From positions 1,723,882-1,787,881 of the forward strand of contig JAJEKV010000002.1 in assembly GCA_021234155.1 (NCBI GenBank): DNA of 64,000 nucleotides, written 5' to 3'. Positions 48,085-59,170 of the stretch are shown here, in pieces (position 1 is the stretch's first letter; each line of letters begins with the position of its first letter). A program made the position numbers and the translations under genes. This DNA comes from Isoetes taiwanensis. Its lineage: Eukaryota; Streptophyta; Lycopodiopsida; Isoetales; Isoetaceae. The notes under the pieces were generated by a model. It searched no databases, was not told where the DNA came from, and was given only the letters and a program-made list of their open reading frames with translations.

Positions 48085-48658
48085 CACCTCGCTTTCAGCT
48101 TTAGGAACACTGAGCAAAACTTGGTTGAAATGCATAATACCTGGTATTCTAACTGGAAATTTTGTTTTGTATATTTCTTGTGTGCAAATATTAGACAGAT
48201 TACATTAGGAGCAGCATTTTATGGATCAGTCTATTGTAGCACTTGAGAGCCCAAGGATAACAGACTGTTTTCGGCATTGTGTACTACAGGATTTGAAAAG
48301 CATACACATGAAGAATATGCATTTCATTCGGACATTCGGCAAAATAATGAAAATATCTCCTCTTTGTTACCTTCCCTTAAGCAATCCATAGTGAGTGACT
48401 TATATGATCCAATAACCCAATATTCGATCTTGCTTTTCCCTATTTCACCTTCCCCTATAATGCATCCGCATTGTTGCGTAGTGTTACGTTCCTTGGAACC
48501 AAAAGGGATATTCCTTCTACAACAAACCATTAAAGAAAAATTTGTACTACAGAAACTCCGTACTCTCAAATCATAAAATCCCATTTCGTTTCAAGTACCT
48601 AAACTTCTTAGACCTTGAAGAATTACTACACAAATTGTTATAGCCATTCTTAATGGTG
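48085..48658. other. Spacer between the TRM3-like fragment and the GIY-YIG gene
   Basis: A 99-codon plus ORF (48277-48576) has no domain and overlaps an 86-codon minus ORF. It probably includes the 3' UTR of the minus-strand gene. Confidence 0.35.
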
Positions 48659-49857
48659 TTATGATGCCGGATAATGCCGGATAAATTGCTTTTCCAATAT
48701 GTTTGCCTTGTGTCGATTGGTGGCATGCCCTAATGTCTCAAACTGGAACATGTTCAAAATGCATCTATACTTCTCAACATCTTTAGCCATTTTCTTATTT
48801 GGTTTCATCATATGTTTCCAAGGATTCGACGATTGCCCTATATATATCATCTCCCTCCCCATACATGTAATGCAATAGATATAAATAGATTTCAATATCA
48901 TGCATTCATTGTCTGCAAAAGCAAAATTGAGCATGTATAAATAATAAAGAAGCTAGTGCTACACAAAATGAAGTTTACATCTAACCATGATCCATGAAAT
49001 GCCTTCACATAATCACAAACAACATATACCTTTACGAACAACATGAATGTAAACAACAACCGAAATGCTAAAACAACATAAATGCAAAGAAGCTCGACAC
49101 AATTTATTGAAGTATACCGAAGTCAACATTATTGTTCAGAAAACTATACTTCAACTACATCAAGTGTTACCAACTTCTGTTGGGCTCGGGAAAAAATCCT
49201 TGTTCCCAAAAGCTCGACCTGATACGTAACTTTCTCTAATGTCATTAGATTTTTTGTCATATGCTAATAGTTACATTGTAACCAAAGTACAACATTGCAC
49301 ATTGGTAACCGTTAACACCTTTGCTAATACCACCTGACAACTCGCTAGCCTCATCCTCCACAAAGCATCGTAATCGCACTCAACATTTTGCGATCTTAAA
49401 CAGAACTTCAAGAAACCTACAAATGTCAAATGACAAAGAAACTCACACTAATACAATCAAAAGCAAAAAGGGGAAGAAAAAAGAAACCACTGATACGCAT
49501 ACCATCTGCAGGGCCATCGTTGTTCTCCTTTGTAAGACTCGCTCTCTCTTCTTGGTTTCCCAACCTTTTATGTATGCCTTGGGTTCCATCCCGCACAAAT
49601 TCAAATGACGCATATGAGCACTGCCTAAAGTAAACCTTTTTGAGCTCGATGAAACCGGCGTAGGAGATGCTTGTTTTATCTCTTCCACTAAAAGCTCCCA
49701 AGCCTAAACATGTTTGACACAAAAAAAAAAAGAACAAATAGAAACAACATCCACATATGAAACCCCAGAAAAAAAAATGCACACTACAAAAAACCTGTTT
49801 AGTAGCCTTCCTTTTTCTCGATTCAAATGTACTAGAGTTGCCCTTAGAAGGAGCCAT
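48659..49857 (-). CDS. GIY-YIG domain protein, spliced
   Basis: Exon 1 (49857-49795) encodes MAPSKGNSSTFESRKRKATK-Q, basic and possibly nuclear-targeting. Exon 2 (49703-49565) encodes WELLVEEIKQASPTP and HLNLCGMEPKAYIK. The last exon (48912-48659), after a classic TTTTGCAG acceptor, encodes SIYIYCIT, IYIGQSSNPWKHM, NMFQFETLGHATNRHKANIL and EKQFIRHYPAS before TAA. The I-Y-x-Y-x-I-T and Y-I-G-Q-S-x-N-P pair, then N-R-x-x-A-x-x-L-E, is the layout of GIY-YIG nucleases. The arginine usually about ten residues after YIG is K or absent here (NPWKHM). Family members include UvrC, intron endonucleases, SLX1 and Penelope-like retroelements. No reverse transcriptase lies nearby. Middle exons between 49.56 and 48.91 kb are not resolved. 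Confidence 0.5.
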
Positions 49858-49934
49858 GTAAAGAGCAATGCACATGAAAAACAAACTCTTAAAGACCACT
49901 TAAACTGACAAGATTAAGGAACACAAGGGAAATT

Positions 49935-50630
49935 GCATGAATATATATCGCAACAATGCGATATTACAACGCGATGGCATGATCAAGATGTTCCCAGCGA
50001 CCGTATCCACGAGGTACGAGTACATATCAATGCAACATCAGAAGACGGGATGAGCAGCTGGACCGATGACCCAGCATTCCACCAGATACCTTTTGTCGTC
50101 GTGGGATGCAGAGTCATAATCGTTAAATCGTTACCAGCATGGACATACCAGGAGAAATAGTCAGCGAGCGGCAGAACGAATACGCTTACATAGAGATCGG
50201 CGAGCAAGCGGGGAGGCGTGAAAGGCATCACGGTCCACATCGACGGCTCCCTCCACCACATGCACGTCAAGCGAACGCTGGTCGAGTACAAGCACCAGGG
50301 GAAAAAGACCATCTTCAAGAGAACATTCCCGCTCGCGCTGGCGTACACCATGACAGGGCACAAGAGCCAGAGCTCCACGATAGAAGGCAATCATGGTCAT
50401 GAGGAGGGCGTTCACGCCTGGGCTATTGTACGTGATGCTCTCGCGAATAAAAGACGGGAAACAACTGTCGATCGTGTCGCCAATCACAACGGCGGACTTC
50501 CATCCGAACAAAACGTTGCTAATATAGCCGCTAAAAAACCAGTGGTACTCCCCACTTTGCCATACAAGAGGGAACCATACATTTCTAGGACGCTGCAACG
50601 ACGCGGATTCTTCCTATCAGGGGCACAATA
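49935..50630 (+). pseudogene. Pif1/Helitron-type helicase C-terminal fragment
   Basis: The plus strand reads HQIPFVVVGCRVIIVKSLPA (50090-50150), like the VGCRVML...N(I/L) block of Pif1-like helicases. After a frame change come VKRTLVEYKHQGKKTIFKRT and FPLALAYTMTGHKSQSSTIE (50218-50631). F-P-L-x-L-A-Y-x-M-T-x-H-K-S-Q is helicase motif VI, where active enzymes usually have KSQG-T. Here G is replaced by S. The ORF then drifts out of the family. These helicases are cellular (Pif1) or form the C-terminal part of Helitron transposases. No Rep domain or Walker A is present, so the piece is a relic. Confidence 0.6.
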
Positions 50631-50639
50631 AGGGATGAA

Positions 50640-50801
50640 CAACGTAACATTCGTATATTAATACATATTCTCTTAGCATGCCGCCGAAATTCAAATTAAT
50701 ACGATTAAAATTTCAACCCAAATCCATCTGCCTGGTCTTCTTCCTCAACCCTGCAAACTTCCAGCTAACAATAGTTCTAGAGCTATAGAGACAAGGTGGA
50801 C
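50640..50801. other. Short spacer
   Basis: AT-rich, nothing assignable. Confidence 0.3.
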
Positions 50802-50975
50802 AAAATGGCCCTTGTGGGCATCTCCATAAACAGAAACATGCTACAAAATGGCCCTTGTGGGCATCTCAATAAATAGAAACATGCTACAAAATGGCCCTTG
50901 TGGGCATCTCCATAAACAGAAACATGCTCCTTGTGGGCATCTCCATAAACAGAAACATGCTAATAAACAGAAACA
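50802..50975. repeat. 43-bp tandem repeat, four partial copies
   Basis: The unit aaaatggcccttgtgggcat, then ctccataaacagaaacatgc, repeats at 50802, 50845 and 50888. A shortened copy follows from about 50930 and a relic ataaacagaaacat near 50962. Confidence 0.9.
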
Positions 50976-52017
50976 TAACATATGTATCTCTAAGAAGGGA
51001 GCTTATCCCCAGGATGAAGATCTCGCCCTTTCAGGTTTTCGAGGAAACCACAAAGATAAACAACCATCTAAGAGACACTATACACAATTGAAGAGGAAAA
51101 AGGGACCCTCATGCCTACAGGCCTTTTCAGGTTTACAAATAAGTTGCAGAAGGAACTCCACATGCAAATGCGAGTAAAGGGATGTCCAAAATGCAAGAAT
51201 GCTTGCATGCAACTACTCAGCACTCATCAAGCGTCCAATATAGCACAGATCTAAAAAATATTGTGGATATGATCTGAAACATTTAATCAACACCAAATAT
51301 ATCTGTAGTTAGAAACAAATATACTACAAAAGATTTAGAACATATATCTCATGAAAATGATTTGATATCTCATTACCGCTTTTGCCTAGATAAATTTGTG
51401 TCCCACTAATAAGCTTATTGCCTGATTATCGCATGAAACGCATTTAATTTAGAATTGAAGTCCCAAGACTGCTTTGAATTTCATGGCAGGAAGCAACATT
51501 GCGTCTTAAGAGGGGCATCTATGGCATGCCCAAATGGACTAGGTTGACAGTTCCAAAAACCACCACTCTTTTAGAACCTTAACTGAGCATGCATTCTATG
51601 TTTTAAGCATATACTGCTATGTGCATGGCTGCAAAAGTCGCCTCCTCAAGAACACAAAAGTAACAATGAGATAATCCATACCCATTATTTCATAATCCAC
51701 CGCTATGTATCAACACAAAATAACCGGATTGAATAGTAAAAGAGACAAAGTACCACGGATGTGTGCTTTACATTGCATAAAAGTTGTCAACTTTATGCGG
51801 CCCGGATATTACGCAAAATGACATTAGCATTCAATGTACCGATGTGATGAAGTCGAGATTGCCGGAGAAAATGAACCCCTTTGTATGTAAAGCTAAATCG
51901 ATATACTCATTGCTTGCGAGCTACACCGATTGTAATGGCACTTAATCATTAGTTAACGACAAAAAGTTCTACATATTTGAAAATGATCAAAGCAAACCTT
52001 TCCAAATGCTATTGTTT
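50976..52017. other. Spacer, no gene seen
   Basis: Only short ORFs. Nothing assignable between the tandem repeat and the TRIM array. Confidence 0.35.
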
Positions 52018-52740
52018 TGTAACGTTCCTAACCGACATGCCCTTAGCCAATCTGGGCAAAACCGTGCAGACGTTTATGAGTAGTCGCTTCTATCCATTTA
52101 TGTCGGTGCTTAGGAACGCATGCAGGCATTCAAGGTTCGAATACTGAAAGTGGTCTACCATGGGCCCGTTCTGTCTCTCCCACTAGAACTATGCTCATCC
52201 TCGAGCATCACAAACCAAGTCATGACCTATTAGTCCAGCGATATTCCGGGTCGTTTGCCCCCATGGAGACTTCGAACTCGAGCCCCGCTTTCGATACCAA
52301 ATGTAACGCGTTCTTAGCCCGACAAGCCCTTAACCAACTGGGGCAAAACCATCTAGACGCGTTTATGAATAGTCGCTTCTATTCATTTATGCGGTGTCAC
52401 CGAACGCACACCAAGATCCACTCGGCGGTCTCCGGATGGGTCGTTACATTATCTCCCACTAGAACTATGCTCGCCTTAAGGATCACAAACCAAGTCATGA
52501 CTCTTGAGTCAATGGTACCAGGGTCATACTTTTGCCCCTCATGGAGACTCGAACTTCGAGCCCCGGGCTCAGCGATACCAAATGTAATGTTCCTAACCGA
52601 CATGCCTTTAGCCAACCGGGCAAAACCATCTAGGCGTTTATGAGTAGTCGCTTCTACCCATTTATGCCGGTGTCTTGGGAACGCCCCACAGGCACATTCA
52701 AGGTTCGAATATCGAGTGGTCTACCATGGGCCCCCTTACA
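52018..52740 (-). mobile_element. Tandem TRIM array: LTR-int-LTR-int-LTR
   Basis: On the minus strand: LTR A 52740-52583 (158 bp), internal 52582-52449, LTR B 52448-52302 (147 bp), internal 52301-52173, LTR C about 52172-52018. The LTRs start TGTAA or a decayed form, share catggtagacc or its relics and gaccactcataaac-like text, and end ...AACR.TTACA. Each internal domain starts with TTTGGTATCG (52582-52571 and 52301-52290), a decayed initiator-Met primer site. Each ends with the purine-rich ctagtgggagaka before the next LTR. Neither internal domain encodes protein. The family also occurs at 14236. No flanking target duplication is obvious. Confidence 0.85.
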
Positions 52741-53039
52741 TTTTAAAGCCTTTGTTGAGGGCACATGGACTTGAATAGTAAAATGCAAAATTTGCCACGG
52801 AAGGAATTACAATCACGGCATAGACAATTAAAGGCGACCACCAAAAGAATTGAAATGTGTATCACTCCACCAACACAAAAAATGAAATGAAGAAAAAGTT
52901 GTGCCAATATACCATGTCTGAGATCGCAGCTTGTCGGGCTAATCAAGATCTTTACCCAAAATCATTAGCTAATGACCCAATTAATAGGGGCTATACACAT
53001 AATCAAGAGAAAATGGGAAAACCAACCATTGGACAACAA
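52741..53039. other. Spacer
   Basis: AT-rich, no feature. Confidence 0.3.
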
Positions 53040-53160
53040 CAGAGAATGAGAATGAGAATGATTTTTATCGCCCATCGAGGCCAATCGCCTATGGGACCCA
53101 TAAGGAGCGCGACAAACTTACAAAACCCCGATTCCGGAAGGGTTTTGAGGAAAAACCGTG
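53040..53160 (-). mobile_element. LINE 3' end with (CATTCT)n tail
   Basis: The minus strand reads cctcaaaacccttccggaat, then gggtcccataggcgattggc, gatgggcgataaaaat and the tail cattctcattctcattctct. Same family as the 17.8 and 25.7 kb LINE ends, but with a hexanucleotide tail variant. Nothing coding lies upstream within 300 bp, so it is 5' truncated. Confidence 0.6.
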
Positions 53161-53164
53161 GCCC

Positions 53165-53928
53165 AAAAGAACGTCCTATCCTAGATTTTTATTTAAGGTT
53201 AGTGATTTAGACAAATCTCAATGACCATATCATTTATGAGGCCTTTTCGCATTTAGAGCTCAAAAGCTACATTGGAAGTTAAATAAAATACAACTGATCT
53301 TGCCGCTATAATTGCGGAACATGATGGGCGGGATGAAAGTGGTCCGAGCATAACCTAGTCTAGGCCTATAGCTAATTTAAAAGACATAGCTTACCTCATC
53401 AATCAAAGTAAAATGAACATTAATGCTTACCTTATTAACTTAAAACCGGCTAGCATTGACCTTACAACTAAATTGGAGCATACAGTTTAAAAAACATACT
53501 TGATTTATGTTTAATCGGCAATTTAAAAAATAGAGATTCAGTTTGACTTAAAGAAAAGTGAATAATAAGTGACTAATTAGCAAAAATTGACTAAAAGTAC
53601 ATATAAACAACCCAAGGAGAGACATAAAAGATGTTGCAATACTTCAAGGAGCAAACATATGGAAGTTGACAACTCTAAAGCATAAATCCTATTTGGAGCC
53701 ATATGCTCCGACATGAAATTAACTTCATAAAAAAAGAGAGCACCATGGATTTTCATTGATTGCCTTTTAGCCGCCATGACTCTACACATACAACATGGCA
53801 CCATTTTTAACCACTTTGCTTCAATTCAATCATCGAGGATTCTATAGCAGATTGCCATGCCACATGTATCGCCTCTCGCAACTCCACCTGTTGATGTTCT
53901 AATGCTCTTAATACCTCCTTGCTACCAA
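53165..53928. other. Spacer before the duplicated block
   Basis: AT-rich with a minus ORF of 75 codons (53577-53804) that lacks motifs. Confidence 0.3.
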
Positions 53929-55255
53929 TCTAAGTATTAGACAAATTAGATATGAATGCCTTTCTTGATAAGAAAATCAGCAATTCCCAACCCTATATTT
54001 ACATTAGATGAAATAGCTATGGATGTGTGCCTTGATAAGAAAGACTAAAGAGAGCTTGCCTCGCCTAATTTAACAAAGTATTGAGAAAGCTGCCGGATTA
54101 AAAATGGGATTATTACTTTCAGATTGCATCATCAGTATAATATGCAATTCTTTTTCTTGAAACAATCTTGATGATATATGAATCTAATAGAATTTACTCT
54201 TAATCTTAGAAAAAAAAAGTAGTGTTACCTTTTTTGGCACAAAAGAGTCTAAAACATTAACCCGAAGCCTAACCAAACAATCGGACAAAGCAGACACTGC
54301 GAGCCACTTTATTTCGCATGATGCATAATATTATAGTTAGAAGCCAACCAAAGCTATGGGATAATACTACTACTTATGACGGAGGAAAATAATACCTCCA
54401 TCGATAAATAAATGATGTGTTGGTAATGAAAACTTTCTTGATACATCATCCAAAAATAACACTTGAAATAGAATATCGTCATTAACTAATTGATGTTCAA
54501 GATGAAGCCAAAATATAAACGTTGCAATGCCCGCGGAAGATTAAAGCTAAGAGATTGCCGGTTGTTCAGAAACCTTTAGAAAAATGGAGCAAGATCGAAT
54601 AAACATGCGCAGTGCCACTTGTGTTCAGGCATTTTGGGGCAATATACTTCTAGCCGGGGTGTTTAAGCGACCCACATGCATAATGGCATGCATTCCCCGA
54701 ACAAAGCAACTCCCTCCTCCTTCTCAATTTTTGGAGAATCGTGAAAATTAGCGTGCAACCAAAAACCTTAAAACTTTTAAAACCTTAAGAAATCAACCTT
54801 AAAATAAAGCCAAAAAGTTTTTAGTCAAACTGAAAATCCCAAATTAACAAGGTAGATACCTAAACAACTAACAATCAACTCAGAAACAAAAAAGAATTAA
54901 AAATACCAACTTTACAAATGCAACTAGTTTGTCGATACATTATGGAAGTCTTGCCCAAACTTTCAAGTAGAATTAGCAAAAATTTTGAATTGGTGTAACT
55001 TTAACCCAAAAATCTTGCTAATCACCTCCCGCCCTTTGCATAGCCTATTTCAGGACGTTATGCTTGCCCAAAAGGGACAATTGCATGTGCTCGCTACTTA
55101 AATTGGGACATTACACTGCAACTAGGAGAGGACCAGAATGTTTGGTCTTATAATTCAAAAATTTTTAAAGTTTCATTTGCAACCTTCCTTTGCTCATGCC
55201 TATGGAATATTTTTTGTATCCTTTGGCCTTTTGCATCCTTCTCAAATATTCTTGA
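53929..55255 (-). repeat. Segmental duplication, copy A
   Basis: Homologous to 57235-58530 (copy B) and, in its second half, to 58532-59170 (copy C). Starts ccaatctaagtattagacaa and carries minus-strand coding relics (next entries), then gacgttatgcttgcccaaaa and agaatgtttggtcttataa. It ends in ttgcatccttctcaaatatt just before the HRD3-like exon at 55270. Confidence 0.85.
54229..54330 (-). pseudogene. Coding exon relic in copy A, helical protein
   Basis: The minus frame EIKWLAVSALSDCLVRLRVN, then VLDSFVPKK ends at a gtaaca donor (54228-54227). The counterpart in copy B (57658-57538) is the same exon with frameshifts. The upstream counterpart (54400-54760, damaged) matches copy B's longer ORF. 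Leucine-rich alternating helices suggest a HEAT-like protein. I cannot name it. Confidence 0.4.
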
Positions 55256-55269
55256 CATCAAATATTTTG

Positions 55270-55500
55270 CTTCCCGAGTGGGCATCAAAGAGCAGAAGCT
55301 TGTTACGGAACGTTTCACGGAGAGAAGGCAATGCTACATTGTTCATGCTGATTGTCTGCTCACTCATGCTTCTAAGTCTAAAATGTAGACTATATGGGGG
55401 TTTGTTACCATACAAATCCATTAGTGAAATCCAATTGTAGCAATTTGAGGGTTCAAGAGGATGCAAAAGATTTTAGACCATCATTTGTTATGAGGAATGT
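55270..55500 (+). pseudogene. HRD3/SEL1L C-terminal exon, extra copy
   Basis: The plus frame SKSRSLLRNVSRREGNATLF, then MLIVCSLMLLSLKCRL matches the luminal E-G-N-A-T-(L/I) block and single C-terminal transmembrane helix of plant HRD3A. It joins copy A sequence abruptly at about 55270, without its upstream exons. The 3' flank (gaccatcatttgttatgagg) matches 62388 and gives the empty site for the element at 63448. Confidence 0.6.
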
Positions 55501-57234
55501 CTACACTATTACTTTCATTTTTAGAATGTTTAAATGCCTGCATTTCTTATTGGCCATCATCAAATGGGCTCAAGGTTGGAGTTTCTACATTGATGTTCCA
55601 TGGAATGACTCAGGAGATTTCTCGGGAACCAAGATTCATATAACGCATTTCATTTTTCTTTTGAGAACATTGCCTCACTATGGCCTCATTTGTATCTTAT
55701 AAAAATATTGAAAATGGTGAATTTTAATTTACCAATGGGCCAATTGCCCTTTTATATCCCCTACTTATGGTGGGATATTTTGCTTCTAGAATCTTTGATG
55801 GCTATCCGGATATATATGTTTACATGGTTCATCTTTTTGGTTATTAGATGAGACCTATCGTCTTGTAGAATCCATTGATTCTTGTAGATGACTATACATG
55901 ATAGACCTAAAAAGAACAATTATATCCATTGTTGAAGATCTTTAACTACCTTAAGCTGAAACTAAAAGTAGGTTGGTCTCCCACCTTTAGGTATCTTTGG
56001 GTATTTTGACAATTTGGATTCTCAACTCAACCTGATTTAGTAGATGTTTCTTGATAGCCTTATTATGGGACATATAGCACTTGCTTTTCTTTTTTTTATT
56101 TTGAAAGGATACAATTTTGGATGTTAAGCATTTTATATCATCCAAAATTTGTAGAAAAATGCAATTAAGGTCCCCATTAGGGTTGCAAGTTAAGCATGTT
56201 TAATGTTGGAAACCTACCTTGCTTTTATATGGAAAAGACATATTCATATAAAGGATAATGAAAAGCATCTTCACTACCTCGGCAATATTATAAAATACAT
56301 TGAGGAGCTCTAAGTAAATTAGAAGGAATTAATGTATACTAACTATGCATGCATGTCCTTCCATTTGCATTTTGAGCTTCAATGTATGTCGGAAAACCGA
56401 AAGGCCAAAACTCCTTTTTAATGTGCATGTGGCATACACATCATATTGCCAAGGATGAACACATGAAAATAATTTGGACAAGATCGGTGCATTAATTATC
56501 GTCATGGAAATATGCATCATGGTGCGAAAATTTATTGAGCCATGTTTCAAAAAGCCGAGTACAAGCTACCCAACTTACAAATCAACTCTACTTCCTAAGG
56601 CATAGTTTTCTAGCTTCTACTTCCTCAAAAATTTAGCCTCTTAGATTTTCTCTACTTAAATCTACTACTCCCATTAGTTTTCAATCATATATCCAACGAA
56701 AAGCACATCCACTACTCCTCACTTTGTCATCTTCCATGATAGACAATATGGGTCTTTAGACTCTTGCGACCATCAAAACATGAAGTTACACCGCTAGATC
56801 TGGATTCAGAACTAGCGTTGGAACCATAACAATATTAGCCACAAGCTTCACAATGGGCGGACTATATCCATTTGGTGGAGTTTGCCTATAATAGTACCAA
56901 GCAGAGTCTTCGGAATGTCTCCATTTATGATCAATTATGGGTATCAATGCCTTACTCGGAACCATTGGCATAACCCGATTTTAAGGTGGAAGTTTCCTAA
57001 CAATTGCTTATAGATATGCAAGCCTTGGTGAGGAAGTCCGTGAGTATTTGTTGGCAAACCAGTAGATAAAAGAGTGTTAGGATAAGCATAAGCATGCCAT
57101 CGCGAGTTTCAAGTTAGCGGATGCGTATGGATTTGAAGATTAAAGTCAGGCGAGGCTAAGCTCAAGATTGGCAATTGTAAGAAATCCTTGCACATGATGG
57201 GGACCCCGAGATCACCATGATGGGGTTGGCTGCC
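55501..57234. other. Spacer between duplicated blocks
   Basis: No gene supported. Short ORFs at 56329-56550 and 56786-56971 (minus) have no domain. Confidence 0.3.
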
Positions 57235-58530
57235 AATCTAAGTATTAGACAAATTAGATATGAATGCCTTTCTTGATAAGAAAATCGCCAATTCCCAACC
57301 CTATGTTACATTAGATGAAATAGCTATGGATGTGTGCCTTGATAAGAAAAGACTAAAAGAGAGCTTGCCTCAGGCTAATTTAACAAAGTATTCGAAAGCT
57401 GCGGATTAAATATGGGTTTCACATTACTCGGGTTGCATCTTTGTATAATATGCAATTCTTTTCACGAAACAATCTTGATGATATATGAATCCTCATAAAT
57501 TTACTCTTAATCTCAAGTAGAAAAAAAAAAGTGTTACCTTTTTTGGCACAAAAAGAGTCTAAAACATTAACACGAAGCCTAACCAAACAATCAGGACAAA
57601 GCGGGACACTGCGAGCCACTTTCGCGAGATGATGCATAATATTATAGTTAGAAACCAACCAAAGCTATGGGATAATACTACTTATGACAGAGGAAAAATA
57701 ATACCTCCATCGGATGAATGATGTATTGGTAATGAAAACTTTCTTGATACATCATCTAAAAATAACACTTGAAACAAAGCTAGGCTACCGTCATTAACTA
57801 ATTGATGTTCAAAGATGAAGCCAAAATATAAAGCGTTAAATGGCCTTAAGATTAAAGTTAAGAGATTGCCAGGTTGTTCGGTAAACCTCTTGAGAAAAAT
57901 GGAGCGGTCGAATAAACATGCGGTGCCACACTTTCTGCAAGGCATTTGAGGGCAATATACTTCAGGCGAGGTGTTTGAGCGACATGATGCATAATGGCGT
58001 GCATTCTGAAAAACGAGCAACTTCTCCAACGAAATCATAGGACAAAAAACCTTTTCAATTTTTGGAGAATCGTGAAAATTAGCCGGCAACCAAAATCCTT
58101 AAAAGCGTTTTAAAACCCAAGAAATCAACCTTAAAATAAAGCCAAAAGTTTTTTTAGTCAAACTTGAAAATCCCAAATTAACAAGGTAGATACCTAAAAC
58201 AACGAACAATCAACTCAGAAACAAAAAGATTAAAAATACCAACTTTACAAATGCAACTAGTTTGTCGGATACATTAAGGAAGTGTGCCTGGCTTTCACCG
58301 TAGGTAGAATTATAAGGTACTTTGAATTGGTGTAACTTTAACCCAAAAATCTTGCTAATCCACCTCCCCCTTTGCATAGCCTATTTCCAGACGTTATGCT
58401 TGCCCAAAAGGGACAATTGCATCATTTCTTTCACTTAAATTGGGACATTACATCGCAGCTAGGGAGGACCAATGTTTGGTCTTATAACTCAAAAATTTTA
58501 ACTTGTTCTAATAGTTTCATTTGCAACCTT
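57235..58530 (-). repeat. Segmental duplication, copy B
   Basis: Collinear with copy A from gccaatctaagtattagaca onward, with many one-base indels. The minus ORF 57682-58089 (135 codons) runs through EKLLVFQNARHYASCRSNTS and FFSR/FLKR-like text. Its sibling in copy A reads the same DNA in another frame, so neither is an intact gene. The right end stops inside caaccttc and jumps back into the unit, creating copy C. Confidence 0.85.
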
Positions 58531-58531
58531 C

Positions 58532-59170
58532 TAGCCGGGGTGTTTTGAGGCCCGCATGCATAATGGCGTGCATTCCACCGAACAGAGCAACTCCTCCAAC
58601 GAAATCATAGGACAAAAAACCTTCTCGATTTTTTGGAGATCGTGAAAAATTAGCAGGCAACCAAAATCCTTAAAACTTTTTAAAACCTTAAGAAATCAAC
58701 CTTAAAATAAAGCCAAAAAGTTTTTAGTCAAACTTTGAAAATCCCAAATTAACAAGGTAGCAACCTAAACAACGAACAATCAACTCAGAAACAAAAAGAT
58801 TAAAAAATACCAACTTTACAAATGCAACTAGTTTGTCGGATACATTATGGAAGTCTTTGCCCAAACTTTCACCGCTTGTAGAATTAGCAAATTTTGAATT
58901 GGTGTAACTTTAACCCAAAATCTTGCTAATCACCTCCCCCTTTGCATAGCCTATTTCGGACGTTAATACTGCTAAAAGGGACAATTGCATGCGCTTGCTA
59001 CTTAAATTGGGACATTACACCTGCAACTAGAGGACCCAGAATGTTTGGTCTTATAACTCAAAATTTTTAACTTGTTCTAATAGTTTCATTTGCAACCTTC
59101 CTTTGCTCATGCCTATGGAATATTCTTTGTATCCTTTTGGCCTTTTGCATCCTTCTCAAATATTCTTGCC
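58532..59170 (-). repeat. Segmental duplication, copy C (partial)
   Basis: Repeats the second half of the unit, from tagccggggtgttttgaggc to ttgcatccttctcaaatatt. The junction with copy B is at caaccttc|tagccgg, where copy A has atacttctagccgg, so the two sequences share cttctag-like microhomology. Confidence 0.85.

Noticed and set aside
49426-49899. 157-codon minus-strand ORF as one uninterrupted gene
   Set aside because: Its middle is a T-rich intron (FFFWGF, FYLFFFFL). Splicing between MAPSKG...KQ and AWELLVEE gives a more protein-like product.
50848-51177. ORF with HLHKQKHA repeats
   Set aside because: Produced by the 43-bp tandem repeat, with no coding evidence outside it.
52018-52740. 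tRNA gene or tRNA-derived SINE, based on A-box- and B-box-like strings
   Set aside because: No cloverleaf can be drawn. Box spacing is about 60 bp, and the repeat/primer-site/purine-tract order explains the sequence better as a TRIM.
52018-52740. Cassandra-type TRIM carrying a 5S rRNA sequence
   Set aside because: I looked for the 5S internal promoter boxes in the LTRs and saw none.
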